Positions 44,698 to 53,235 of a stretch of DNA of 64,000 nt are shown piece by piece. The notes below the pieces were generated by a model. That model made no database searches, was not told the DNA's origin, and was given only the letters and a program-made list of their open reading frames with translations. The translations under genes were made by a program, and so were the position numbers. Source of the stretch: Aerococcus urinaeequi (GTDB taxonomy: Bacteria > Bacillota > Bacilli > Lactobacillales > Aerococcaceae); assembly GCF_001543205.1 (NCBI RefSeq), contig NZ_CP014162.1, positions 496,001 through 560,000 on the forward strand, written 5' to 3'. Positions within the stretch are counted from its first letter, which is position 1, and each line of letters begins with the position of its first letter.

Positions 44698-45864
44698 TTA
44701 ATTATTATTGTAGACATCTCGTGTAAATACTTTTTCAGGCACATCAGCCAATTCTTCTGTCATCCGGTTCGTAATGATGATATCAGAATTTTGTTTGAAA
44801 GCATTTAAATCAGTAATCACTCTATAATTATCATAAGCGTCTTCTTTCCAAGTTGGCTCATACACAATGACCTCGATACCTTTTTCAGATAATTGATTCA
44901 TAATGTCTAATACTGCTGATTCACGGAAGTTATCTGAAGATGATTTCATTGTTAAACGGAAAATACCTACTGTTTTAGGTGATTTTTCTGCAACTGTATC
45001 TGCTATAAATTGCTTGCGTGTGTTATTAGCTTCTACGATTGCTGAAATAATATTATTTGGTACACCTTCAAAGTTAGCGCGCAATTGTTTTGTATCTTTT
45101 GGTAGACAATAGCCGCCATAACCAAATGATGGATTATTGTAGTGGGTACCAATACGTGGGTCTAATGAAATACCGTCAATAATCGATTGACTATTTAGCC
45201 CTTTCATTTGTGCATATGTGTCTAATTCATTAAAGAATGATACACGCATGGCTAGGTAGGTATTTGCAAACAATTTCACCGCTTCTGCTTCTGTAGGATT
45301 CATAAATAAGATATCAATATCTTCTTTTTCGGCACCTTCTGCCAATAAATCGGCAAATTTATGAGCTTTTTCAGTATGGTCACCTACGATAATACGAGAT
45401 GGATTTAAATTATCATAAAGTGCTTGACCTTCACGTAAAAATTCTGGTGAGAACATAATACGATCGGTATTTTTTTCTTTGCGCAATCCTTCAGTAAAAC
45501 CAACTGGAATAGTTGACTTAATCACAATTGGAGCTTGTGTAGCTTGAGCCAGTACATCATCGATAACACTTTCTACCGATGAAGTATCAAATGAGTTACT
45601 TGCTTCATCATAGTTTGTTGGTGTGGCAACGATAACTAAATCGGTGTCTTTATAGGCATCATCTTTATCTGATGTTGCACGTAAATTTAATGATTTTGTT
45701 GCTAAGTAATGTTCAATTTCTTTGTCAGCGATATGTGCTTGCTTATTATTTAGCATGTCCACAATCGTTGGATTGACCTCTAGAGCAACAACTTCATTGT
45801 GTTGTGCAAGTAAAATAGCATTTGCTAATCCCACATATCCTGCTCCCACTACAGTAATTTTCAT
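44698..45864 (-). CDS. ugd: UDP-glucose 6-dehydrogenase
   Basis: Ugd oxidises UDP-glucose to UDP-glucuronate with two NAD+. The 388-residue length and the motifs VVGAGYVGLANA (5-16), KSTIPVGFT, MFSPEFLREG and GGYCLPKDTKQL with catalytic C253 are those of the short bacterial UGD group. It supplies glucuronic acid to the polysaccharide. AGGAGG lies 8 nt before the ATG. It is transcribed alone from an extended -10 promoter that is divergent from the GT4 gene at 46035. Confidence 0.93.
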   Translation of the reverse strand: MKITVVGAGYVGLANAILLAQHNEVVALEVNPTIVDMLNNKQAHIADKEIEHYLATKSLNLRATSDKDDAYKDTDLVIVATPTNYDEASNSFDTSSVESVIDDVLAQATQAPIVIKSTIPVGFTEGLRKEKNTDRIMFSPEFLREGQALYDNLNPSRIIVGDHTEKAHKFADLLAEGAEKEDIDILFMNPTEAEAVKLFANTYLAMRVSFFNELDTYAQMKGLNSQSIIDGISLDPRIGTHYNNPSFGYGGYCLPKDTKQLRANFEGVPNNIISAIVEANNTRKQFIADTVAEKSPKTVGIFRLTMKSSSDNFRESAVLDIMNQLSEKGIEVIVYEPTWKEDAYDNYRVITDLNAFKQNSDIIITNRMTEELADVPEKVFTRDVYNNN

Positions 45865-45944
45865 TTAAATAGCCTCCTGAGTATGTTTATTTTAATTTTT
45901 TACGTACTAACATTGTAACACTTGTCCCTAATGCTTTAAAATAA

Positions 45945-45953
45945 ATTATATCA
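45945..45953 (-). promoter_or_regulatory. Extended -10 promoter of ugd
   Basis: TG-A-TATAAT on the minus strand, 80 bp before the ugd start. Confidence 0.55.
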
Positions 45954-45996
45954 TATGATTGAAAGTCTAATTTTTAAAAATTTTTAAATAAGTTTT

Positions 45997-46005
45997 TGCT
46001 ATACT
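45997..46005 (+). promoter_or_regulatory. Extended -10 promoter of the divergent GT4 gene
   Basis: TG-C-TATACT at 45997-46005, 29 bp before the ATG at 46035. Confidence 0.55.
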
Positions 46006-46034
46006 AGGTACATAACAAATTGAGGAGCTTATTC

Positions 46035-47147
46035 ATGAAAATTTTACATGCATGTTCGTATTTTTCGACATCACCCCTATTTCAACAATTATTTGACCGT
46101 CAAATTGCGGATGGCCATGATATTGATGTTTATGTACCTATTTCAAAACAATACCCGGAGGATAGGATTGCGTCTAACGCACCTTATGCACAAACAGTTC
46201 GTGTTTTCGATCAATTCAATCGCTATTTTTATTACCATAAACAAAGAAAGATATTTCGTGATTTAGAAAGTCGTTACAATACTAGTGATTATAATCTAAT
46301 CCATGCACACTCATTATTCACCAATGGCTATATGGCATATCAAATTCATAAAAAATATGGTACACCTTATGTTGTTGCTGTGCGTAGCAATGAAGTAGAG
46401 GACTTTTTCAAAAAAGCCATTTGGGTTCGTCCAATGGGAATAAAAATTTTACAAAATGCAAGTCAGATAATCTTTATTTCACAAAATACTTTTGAAAAAA
46501 CCTTTAATAAATATATTCCAGAAAATATCAAAGCAGAATTATTAGCAAAGACCCAAGTCATTCCAAATGGTATTGACCAATACTGGCATGACAATGCTTA
46601 TAAGCACAGATCAGCCTCAACCAATAGTCCGTTAAAAATTGTTTCCACAGCGAAAATTCAAAAAGGGAAAAATTTACTGGACTTAGCTGACTACGTTGCT
46701 TCTTACAATCAACATGTCGCACCTGCTGAACTACATGTCATTGGTCCAAATTGGGATCAAGCTGTTTTAGACCAACTTGTTGAAAAACCAGGTGTGACTT
46801 ATCACGGTCCAATGGATAAAAGCCAACTAGTGGATTTCTATCGCCAAGCGGATATCTTTGCTTTAATTTCCTCACCTGAGACCTTTGGCTTAGTTTATGT
46901 AGAGGCTATGAGTCAATCTTTACCTGTTATTTACACTAAAGGTGAAGGATTCGATGGTTTCTTTACTGATAAAGAGGTAGGTGTTTCGGTGGACCGTCAC
47001 GATAACAAAGCATTCACGGAAGCTGTAGATTTTATTCGTGATCATTACCAAACGATTTCAACTCGTGCATTAAGTGAATCTAAAAAATTTCAATGGGACG
47101 ACATTCACCAAAAATATCTAGATATTTATCAAGATATTTTAAAATAA
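46035..47147 (+). CDS. Glycosyltransferase family 4
   Basis: The 370-residue GT-B enzyme has MKILHACSYFSTSPLF at the N-terminus, YNLIHAHSLFTNGYMA, STAKIQKGKNLLDLA and FALISSPETFGLVYVEAMSQS, the donor-sugar phosphate site. The ATG at 46035 is chosen with GAGGAG 7 nt upstream; the frame is open from a TTG at 46020 that lies in the ribosome site. It is the only polysaccharide gene here on the plus strand. Confidence 0.88.
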   Translation: MKILHACSYFSTSPLFQQLFDRQIADGHDIDVYVPISKQYPEDRIASNAPYAQTVRVFDQFNRYFYYHKQRKIFRDLESRYNTSDYNLIHAHSLFTNGYMAYQIHKKYGTPYVVAVRSNEVEDFFKKAIWVRPMGIKILQNASQIIFISQNTFEKTFNKYIPENIKAELLAKTQVIPNGIDQYWHDNAYKHRSASTNSPLKIVSTAKIQKGKNLLDLADYVASYNQHVAPAELHVIGPNWDQAVLDQLVEKPGVTYHGPMDKSQLVDFYRQADIFALISSPETFGLVYVEAMSQSLPVIYTKGEGFDGFFTDKEVGVSVDRHDNKAFTEAVDFIRDHYQTISTRALSESKKFQWDDIHQKYLDIYQDILK

Positions 47148-47161
47148 AATGCTAGAATATC

Positions 47162-47199
47162 AAAAAGCATCACCTCAAAAATTGAGATGATGCTTTTTC
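47162..47199. terminator. Bidirectional terminator between GT4 and acyltransferase genes
   Basis: AAAAAGCATCA pairs with TGATGCTTTTT and encloses CTCAA/TTGAG. Confidence 0.9.
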
Positions 47200-47217
47200 T
47201 TGTAGCTAAAAATAATT

Positions 47218-48282
47218 TTAAATAATTTCCTTTGAAGAAGTTTTTACTTCCTTCAAAGATAATTTACGATCAATAAAACCATATATGACTTTTTCAAATC
47301 GGTTGAAAAGATTAGTCAGAAGCCAGCCTACAATCCAAGAAATCATAAAAACTATAGCCGCTACCATAATAATTGCCGGTATAAAAGTAACCGGTGGCCA
47401 TTGAATAATTTGATGTACAATTGGTAGATCCCATATAAATTCACGAATTTCTGCTTGCTCGTGAACAAGATAGATACTCAAGACATATGAGGTAATATAG
47501 TTGATTCGATGAGATTTCACCTTTATTTTTTTGATATACATAAATATAAAATAAGACATTAATAGTTCAAATGGCCCATTATAATTTAAGAAGTCCGTTG
47601 TAGGTATAAGAAATTGAAAAATTCCGGTTATGATTCCTAATACAAAATAAGACATTAAATACTGTTTCGCCGTAAAGTCTTTAATAAAAGCACCGTAAAG
47701 TCTAATATATGCGCCTATAAAATATAGTAAAAAGAAAAAGATTAAAGAAAATCCTGAATTAAAAGAAATAATTTCTTGATTTACCACAAAAAATGGCCAA
47801 ACTGATCCAACTAGTAAGGATAAGGTTAGGAATTGCTGATATTCTTTTTTACTAAACATATGAATGATTTTATTTAGAAATGGTATAAACAGATATAAAG
47901 CAAAGTAATTGGAAATAAACCAATATTCTCCACGAAGGGTTGCAAAAAGTTTCCCGATAATTCGCCAAATGTTGAAATCTATTGCACCAAAAGCCATTAA
48001 TACTGTAACCAAGATGGCTGAAATAAACCCAGGTAGTAAAGCTACATTTAATATTTTTCGTAATTTTAATTGTTTTGAGTAGATAGAAAAATAACCTGTA
48101 ATAATAATATAGACATTCACACAAACATAAATTAAGGATCGGAGTATCGTGAGTAGGAACTCATTCGCTCCAGTTATTGGAATGCCATCAGCCATAATAT
48201 AATGAGTAGTCACATGAGATATCACTATCATAAACATGGCGATGATTCTAAGTAATTCAAAATTTTGCTGTCGTTCCTTCAT
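47218..48282 (-). CDS. Membrane acyltransferase (Acyl_transf_3, polysaccharide O-acetylation)
   Basis: The 354-residue protein has about ten membrane segments. It opens with NFELLRIIAMFMIVISHVTTHY, where the arginine and the histidine near residues 12 and 23 are the conserved pair of the OafA/WecH-type family. The RGEYWFISNYFALYLFIPFLN segment is also typical. It likely O-acetylates a sugar of the polymer or a lipid-linked precursor. AGGG lies about 9 nt before the ATG. It is separated from purR by two terminators. Confidence 0.85.
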   Translation of the reverse strand: MKERQQNFELLRIIAMFMIVISHVTTHYIMADGIPITGANEFLLTILRSLIYVCVNVYIIITGYFSIYSKQLKLRKILNVALLPGFISAILVTVLMAFGAIDFNIWRIIGKLFATLRGEYWFISNYFALYLFIPFLNKIIHMFSKKEYQQFLTLSLLVGSVWPFFVVNQEIISFNSGFSLIFFFLLYFIGAYIRLYGAFIKDFTAKQYLMSYFVLGIITGIFQFLIPTTDFLNYNGPFELLMSYFIFMYIKKIKVKSHRINYITSYVLSIYLVHEQAEIREFIWDLPIVHQIIQWPPVTFIPAIIMVAAIVFMISWIVGWLLTNLFNRFEKVIYGFIDRKLSLKEVKTSSKEII

Positions 48283-48388
48283 TTATACTTACCCTTCCCA
48301 TCAATAAAATTTATATTTCACTTATAATTATTAAGTCTATCACTTTCAAGATGTAAAACCTAGTTGAAAACTTTTACTTCAAAATCAA

Positions 48389-48417
48389 GAAAAACACCTA
48401 CTTTATTCAAGTAGATG
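48389..48417 (-). terminator. Terminator-like hairpin of a lost gene
   Basis: CATCTACTT pairs with AAGTAGGTG (one wobble), followed by T5. It directly follows a short coding relic. Confidence 0.6.
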
Positions 48418-48480
48418 GTCATCATCCTGTGGACCAAATAGCATTACCACTTTGCCATCACCACTGATGGTATTCGCTTA
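48412..48480 (-). pseudogene. 3' relic of an unidentified gene
   Basis: A minus-strand frame without a start reads NTISGDGKVVMLFGPQDDDH followed by LLE and a stop. The Asp/Glu-rich end, the adjacent terminator and the absence of a start or ribosome site suggest the tail of a deleted gene between purR and the acyltransferase gene. The family is not recognised. Confidence 0.35.
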
Positions 48481-48491
48481 AACTAGAATAC

Positions 48492-48528
48492 AAAAAAACA
48501 CTAGAAACTTAACCGTCTCTAGTGTTTT
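48492..48528 (-). terminator. Terminator after purR
   Basis: Eleven-bp stem AAAACACTAGA/TCTAGTGTTTT with T7. Confidence 0.88.
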
Positions 48529-48549
48529 TACTAATAATTAAAAGTTTTA

Positions 48550-49371
48550 TTAATCTCTAAACATTGTGCCTAAAGTCAATTCGAATCCTTTAGCAAATGA
48601 TGGATCCTTTTGGACTTTGATTAATGACTCATATTCAAAGTCAATCTCACGGTCTGGTGTATCAGACTCACATAATACAGCAATCCCTGCACACGTTGAG
48701 TTAAATTCTTTCAACATTGAATTCATTCCGGTAATCGTTCCACCACCGTTCAAGAAGTCATCAATGACTAACACGTGCGAACCTTGTGGTAGTGAAGACT
48801 TTGTTAATTCCATTTTTTCTACGCGGGTTGTCCCTTTGGTAGCATAGTTGATGGAGACTGTTGAGCCTTCAGTTACTTTTGAGTCACGACGCACAATAAC
48901 GAATGGGATGTTCAGATATAGTGCAACCATTTGTGCGATTGGCACACCTTTTGTTGCAATAGTCATGATGGCTGTTGCTTTTGATTCTGCATAATAACTT
49001 GCAATGATTTTACCTATTTTGCGTAACTGATCTGGGTCACTTAACAAGTCAGTTAGATAGAAGTATCCACCTGGTAGAATCCGGTCATCTGCAGCTTCTA
49101 ATTGGTAAATTAGATTTTCCACTTCAACAATCGCGTCTTCTTTTGACATTGTTGGAATATAGATGACACCACCAGCAGCTCCAGCTACAGTTTCGATTCT
49201 TCCAAATCCACTTAATTCAAATTGTTCTTTTAAAATCGTCAAATCTTCAGAAATGGATGATTTCGCTGATTCGTAACGTGACACAAAAAACGTTAATGAC
49301 ACCAACTTGTGTGGGTGTGATAATAAATATTGTGTCATGTCCACTAGTCGCGGGCTACGTTTGATTTTCAT
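48550..49371 (-). CDS. purR: Purine operon regulator PurR
   Basis: PurR of Firmicutes binds PurBox DNA and senses PRPP; it represses in Bacillus and activates in Lactococcus. The 273-residue protein has an N-terminal winged helix (RSPRLVDMTQYLLSHPHKLV, ESAKSSISEDLTILK) and a phosphoribosyltransferase-like domain with the PRPP motif DDFLNGGGT (204-212). The ATG at 49371 is chosen with AAAGG about 9 nt upstream; the frame is open to a TTG at 49380. A PurBox-like site lies upstream, suggesting autoregulation. Confidence 0.94.
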   Translation of the reverse strand: MKIKRSPRLVDMTQYLLSHPHKLVSLTFFVSRYESAKSSISEDLTILKEQFELSGFGRIETVAGAAGGVIYIPTMSKEDAIVEVENLIYQLEAADDRILPGGYFYLTDLLSDPDQLRKIGKIIASYYAESKATAIMTIATKGVPIAQMVALYLNIPFVIVRRDSKVTEGSTVSINYATKGTTRVEKMELTKSSLPQGSHVLVIDDFLNGGGTITGMNSMLKEFNSTCAGIAVLCESDTPDREIDFEYESLIKVQKDPSFAKGFELTLGTMFRD

Positions 49372-49408
49372 ATAGTCCAACCTTTCAAATTCTTTTATAT
49401 TGATATTT

Positions 49409-49414
49409 ATTATA
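49409..49414 (-). promoter_or_regulatory. -10 element of purR
   Basis: TATAAT on the minus strand, with a weak TTTCAA 17 bp upstream. The site is 38 bp before the start codon. Confidence 0.45.
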
Positions 49415-49451
49415 TATTGAATCTAGTCAATTTGAAAGGAAAATTTATGAT

Positions 49452-49464
49452 AATGTTCGTTTAT
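49452..49464 (-). promoter_or_regulatory. PurBox-like site upstream of purR
   Basis: Minus-strand ATAAACGAACATT matches the PurBox consensus AWWWCCGAACWWT at 12 of 13 positions. It shares the 12-mer AACGAACATTAT exactly with the best site upstream of guaC. It is centred about 56 bp before the predicted purR start point. Confidence 0.65.
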
Positions 49465-49481
49465 TTTTTGTAAATGACATA

Positions 49482-49517
49482 AAAATGAGCTAATTCTCGA
49501 AAGAACTAGCTCATTTC
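49482..49517 (-). terminator. Terminator after adcB
   Basis: AAATGAGCTA and TTCT pair with AGAA and TAGCTCATTT around a TTCG loop, followed by T5. Confidence 0.9.
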
Positions 49518-49531
49518 CTAAACATTCGTAA

Positions 49532-50332
49532 TTAGCCTTTAGTGATTTTAAGAAAACCACTTTCGATAATGAATATTAAAACGAAGATGGCAACAATTGT
49601 TGCACCTGGTGGTGTGTCTAAATAGTAAGACGTTGTCAGCCCAGCAAACATCCCAAACATGGCAATGATCACACCGACGATAATGACTGAATCAAAGTTT
49701 TTCACTAGTCGTAACGCAATGGCTGCTGGCATAACGATAATCGCAGATACCAGTAGTGACCCTGCAATTGGCATGATTAAGGCAATGGCCATCCCAGTAA
49801 TAATTGAAAAAATGACTGAGATCATTCGAACGGGCAAACCTGCCGTGTAGGCGGTGTTTTCGTCAAATGAAACGAGGTATAAAGGCCGTTTAAAAATTAA
49901 GTAGCCAGCTACAATAAATACCGCTAATCCAACCAAGATATAGACTTGTAGTGACGAAACGGTCACGATAGAACCAAATAGGTAGGCGTTAATAGAGGCT
50001 GCTGAATCCACTTGGTTCAATAGTAGTAAGGCTAAAGCCATCCCACCAGACATCATCATGGCAACCGATATATCTGAATAATGGGCATAGACGACCCGCA
50101 AGTATTCTAAGATTAAGGCAGCTGCCGCTACGAACAAGATGGTCGTAATGGTTGGTTCAACCCCTAGTAAATAACCGAAAGCCACTCCGGCTAATGAAAT
50201 ATGGGCTAAGGTATCCGCCATTAATGATTGCTTGCGCATGATTAATAGGAGACCTAGGATCGGGGAAATAAATGAAATAGCGGTCGCGGCTATGAATGCC
50301 CGCCCCATGAACTCGTACTGAAACATCTCCAC
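49532..50332 (-). CDS. adcB: Zinc ABC transporter permease AdcB
   Basis: AdcB is the membrane channel of the zinc importer AdcABC. The 266-residue protein has about eight or nine hydrophobic helices and the ABC-3 family motifs LLLIMRKQSLMADTLAHISL near the N-terminus and FDENTAYTAGLPVR in the middle. The start is GTG at 50330-50332, with AGGAG 8 nt upstream; an ATG two codons later would be too distant. It overlaps the end of adcC by 43 nt, showing tight coupling. Confidence 0.9.
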   Translation of the reverse strand: MEMFQYEFMGRAFIAATAISFISPILGLLLIMRKQSLMADTLAHISLAGVAFGYLLGVEPTITTILFVAAAALILEYLRVVYAHYSDISVAMMMSGGMALALLLLNQVDSAASINAYLFGSIVTVSSLQVYILVGLAVFIVAGYLIFKRPLYLVSFDENTAYTAGLPVRMISVIFSIITGMAIALIMPIAGSLLVSAIIVMPAAIALRLVKNFDSVIIVGVIIAMFGMFAGLTTSYYLDTPPGATIVAIFVLIFIIESGFLKITKG

Positions 50333-50985
50333 GGCGAATTCTCCTCTCTTACTAAATGCACACGTTTATCATAGTATTCATCAATAATATTGTCATCATG
50401 AGTTACCATCAAAATAGCTTTCCCATGTTTTTCTGTGTTATGACGTAATAGGTCATAAAAGGCCGCACGGGAATTCTTATCCATCCCTGTTGTCGGCTCA
50501 TCTAAAATGAATAAATCTGGATCAGTCGCGAAGACGCGCGCTAAACCTACTCGCTGTTTCTGTCCACCAGAAAGGTCCCCAATTTTTTTATTGCGTTGTT
50601 CTTCCATACCGACCGATTTTAAGGCTCTTTCGATATGTAATTTGTCGTTGTCATCTAGTTTTTTAAACCAACGATCTTGTTGGAAACGACCAGAAGCCAC
50701 AAATTCATAGACTGTACTTGGAAAACCAGCATTAAAGCTGTTCAAAGTTTGCGGCACATAGCCGATTTGTAATTTTTGACCCGAGTCATTGGTTTTAGAA
50801 ATTGTAGCGGACCCTTGATCAGGTGATAAAAGGCCAAGTATATTGCGTAATAAAGTTGATTTGGCGGCGCCATTTTCCCCGGTGAGGATGACAAATTCAC
50901 CCTGGTCTACGGTAAAGGAAATGTCGTTTAATACGGGTTCGTTATCCCATGAAAAGCCTAAATTTTTCACCTCAATGTAGTGCAT
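50290..50985 (-). CDS. adcC: Zinc ABC transporter ATP-binding protein AdcC
   Basis: The 231-residue ATPase has Walker A GENGAAKST (36-44), Q-loop in IGYVPQTLNSF, signature LSGGQKQR, Walker B LFILDEP and the H-loop MVTHD. The GENGAAKST P-loop is typical for the Zn/Mn ABC group. AAAGGAGGG lies before the ATG. It is second in adcABC. The C-terminal end reads into the adcB gene in another frame. Confidence 0.92.
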   Translation of the reverse strand: MHYIEVKNLGFSWDNEPVLNDISFTVDQGEFVILTGENGAAKSTLLRNILGLLSPDQGSATISKTNDSGQKLQIGYVPQTLNSFNAGFPSTVYEFVASGRFQQDRWFKKLDDNDKLHIERALKSVGMEEQRNKKIGDLSGGQKQRVGLARVFATDPDLFILDEPTTGMDKNSRAAFYDLLRHNTEKHGKAILMVTHDDNIIDEYYDKRVHLVREENSPWRCFSTSSWGGHS

Positions 50986-51017
50986 GGTATCCCTCCTTTT
51001 CTTAATGGTTAAACTAT

Positions 51018-52037
51018 TTATTGAACGCCTTCGGCTAAACTTTCAAGATTGGCTTTTATAATAGCGATAAAGCCGTCGCCGTCAGCTGGATATTGACTAG
51101 TGTCAACACTCTCCATTGACTGCAATTCACCTACTGTACCGCCCACTTCTGACGCGATAGTGGTCGCAATTTCAGTAGCACCACCAGCTTGACCGTAGAT
51201 GACAGAAATATTGTTTTCTTCCATATAAGAAACGATTTCTGCAATACGTTTAGGCGATGGCTCAGCTGACTCCGTCACACCTGTAACTGCTGCTTGGTGT
51301 AGACCGTAGCGGTTTGCTAGGTAACCAAAGGCTGCGTGTTGGGTAAGGAAAGTTTTAGTTTCTGCTGATTCAAATAGGCTGGCGTACTCATCGTGAACGG
51401 CCATCATATCGCTGGCAAATTGTCCCGCGTTTTCTTGGTAAGTTTCAGCGTTATCAGGATCTGCTTCCGTTAATGCATTGGTAATTGTCTGTGCTTCAGT
51501 GACCGCATTGACAGGGTCTAACCAAGTGTGTGGGTCCGTCTCGTGACTGTGGCCCTCGTGGTCGTGGTCTTCCTCTGTTTCAGCATCAGTATCCTCATCT
51601 GTATGTTCTTCTTCAGAATGTTCTTCAGTCTCTTCTTCAGAAGTCGTTTCTCCGACTGTTTCCACATCACCATCGATCAATTCAACTTCTGAAGCTGCTT
51701 CAATAATGACTAAATCTGGGTTATCAATCGATTCTAATAAAGTTGGTACAAAGGTTTCCATGTCTTCACTGTTATAAACAAAGACATCTGCTTCATTTAA
51801 AGTCGCAATATCTTGCGCACTCGGCTCATATTCATGGGCATCCGCATTCTCCATCATAACCGTTACCTCAGCACTATCCCCAACCACTGCATTGGTTAAA
51901 GCTTGCATTGGGTAAAAAGTCGTTATAATCTGTAAGCTATCATCATCACTTGATGTAGATGCCCCATTACCACATGCTGCCAAAAAGGCGATGGCTGATA
52001 AAGCTAACAGCCTAACTAATCGTTTAAATTTATTCAC
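51018..52037 (-). CDS. adcA: Zinc-binding lipoprotein AdcA (without ZinT domain)
   Basis: AdcA captures zinc outside the membrane. The 339-residue precursor has lipobox LAAC with C22. Cluster A-I fold ligands are H68 (AHEYEPS), H170 (DPHTW) and a later histidine in FLTQHAAFGYL. Between them lies a long acidic, histidine-rich loop (about 131-167), typical for ZnuA/AdcA and thought to collect zinc. The C-terminal ZinT-like domain of streptococcal AdcA is missing. The start is GTG (52035-52037) with AAAGGAG 6 nt upstream. Its promoter contains a Zur-like palindrome. Confidence 0.92.
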   Translation of the reverse strand: MNKFKRLVRLLALSAIAFLAACGNGASTSSDDDSLQIITTFYPMQALTNAVVGDSAEVTVMMENADAHEYEPSAQDIATLNEADVFVYNSEDMETFVPTLLESIDNPDLVIIEAASEVELIDGDVETVGETTSEEETEEHSEEEHTDEDTDAETEEDHDHEGHSHETDPHTWLDPVNAVTEAQTITNALTEADPDNAETYQENAGQFASDMMAVHDEYASLFESAETKTFLTQHAAFGYLANRYGLHQAAVTGVTESAEPSPKRIAEIVSYMEENNISVIYGQAGGATEIATTIASEVGGTVGELQSMESVDTSQYPADGDGFIAIIKANLESLAEGVQ

Positions 52038-52087
52038 AATGTTCTCCTTTTAAAGATTACTATCTATATATATATGAATACTTCTTC

Positions 52088-52116
52088 ATTAAATCGTAAC
52101 CGGTACGATTTGACAA
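52088..52116 (-). promoter_or_regulatory. Promoter of adcABC
   Basis: TTGTCA (52111-52116), a 17-bp spacer and TTTAAT (52088-52093) on the minus strand. The spacer is filled by an inverted repeat. Confidence 0.65.
52091..52111. promoter_or_regulatory. Zur-like operator in the adcA promoter
   Basis: A 21-bp near-palindrome with arms AAATCGT and ACGATTT around AACCGGT. It resembles the Bacillus Zur box core TCGTAATNATTACGA (11 of 14 defined positions) and lies exactly between the -35 and -10 boxes. Confidence 0.65.
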
Positions 52117-52152
52117 AAGCTAATATAGCATACTTACAAAAAGCAAGCAAGT

Positions 52153-52182
52153 AAAAAAGGACGAGTTTTAGCTCGACCCTTC
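52153..52182 (-). terminator. Terminator after ispE
   Basis: AAGG and CGAG pair with CTCG and CCTT with a small bulge, followed by T6. Confidence 0.7.
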
Positions 52183-52191
52183 CCTTAAAAT

Positions 52192-53073
52192 TTATTTATC
52201 TTTGAACGCTTCGTTTATTTCAGGCATGACCCGGACCATATAAACTTCCTGGCAAAAGCCGCGTAAGGCATTATAAATCCGTTGGCCACGGCTGTAAACC
52301 TGGGTAAAGCCGATGATTGTTGGCCCTGACCCAGACATCGTAACCCCATCAGCACCAAAATCGAGCATTTGTTGTTTCAGCCTGGCTAATTTAGGATGCT
52401 GGCTAAAGGTTACTGGTTCCAAGGAATTGCCAATCGCTGCCATCAGGTCTTCATAAGACCCTGACTCTAAGGCTGCCAGTACTTTCGGCGCATTGGGTTC
52501 GTAGTTTAACCGTTCAACATCTAGTTGGTTGAAAATTTTCCGCGTTGAAACTGAGATAGCTGGTTTAGCAAGAATAATCCAACATTTGGGTGCTGGTTGA
52601 ATTTGGCGGATTTTTTCCCCTCGCCCTTCTACCAAAGCCGTGCCGCCCGCAATCGAATAAGCCACATCTGATCCAACCTGGTTAGCCAACGCCTGCAAGT
52701 CTTTCAAGGGTAAGTTAATATCCCATAGGGTGTTGAGTTTACGAAAAACTGCTGCTGCATCCGTTGACCCACCGCCTAACCCCGCTGCGACAGGGATCCG
52801 CTTTTCAATTGAGATGTGCACGCCCGTCTTGATATTGCCCACTTTTTTCATGAGTTGGGCCGCTTGATAGGCATGGTTGCGGTTATCTTCTGGCAAAAAG
52901 GCTCGACTTGTCTCCACGATAATCTTGTCTTCTGGAATCAGCTCAAAAGTTAGGTAATCTGACAAATCGATTGACGCCATCACCATGGCCACTTCATGAT
53001 AATTGTCTGAGCGACGAAATAATATATCTTGAGCAAGGTTGATCTTTGCCGGTGCTACTTCTCCCTCGATCAT
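52192..53073 (-). CDS. ispE: 4-diphosphocytidyl-2-C-methyl-D-erythritol kinase IspE
   Basis: IspE phosphorylates CDP-ME in the methylerythritol-phosphate route to isoprenoids. The 293-residue GHMP kinase has APAKINLAQDI with K10 and the ATP loop PVAAGLGGGSTDAAA (GLGGGS at 98-103, D105). The ATG at 53073 is chosen with GGGAGG 7 nt upstream; the frame stays open to 53136. Many Lactobacillales keep this gene while using the mevalonate route, so an orphan role is possible. It sits in the veg-ispE-purR order known from Bacillus. Confidence 0.9.
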   Translation of the reverse strand: MIEGEVAPAKINLAQDILFRRSDNYHEVAMVMASIDLSDYLTFELIPEDKIIVETSRAFLPEDNRNHAYQAAQLMKKVGNIKTGVHISIEKRIPVAAGLGGGSTDAAAVFRKLNTLWDINLPLKDLQALANQVGSDVAYSIAGGTALVEGRGEKIRQIQPAPKCWIILAKPAISVSTRKIFNQLDVERLNYEPNAPKVLAALESGSYEDLMAAIGNSLEPVTFSQHPKLARLKQQMLDFGADGVTMSGSGPTIIGFTQVYSRGQRIYNALRGFCQEVYMVRVMPEINEAFKDK

Positions 53074-53235
53074 AAGCAAACCTCCCGTCCAATATTTTTT
53101 CCGTATAATTACTAATAAGTTTACCAAAAATATCACGGATTAAAAAGAAAAAAACCACAATATCAAGCACTTCACAGATGAAGCTAGATACTGACGGTTT
53201 TCAATGTCGTATATAATATATATCATTTCAATCGC

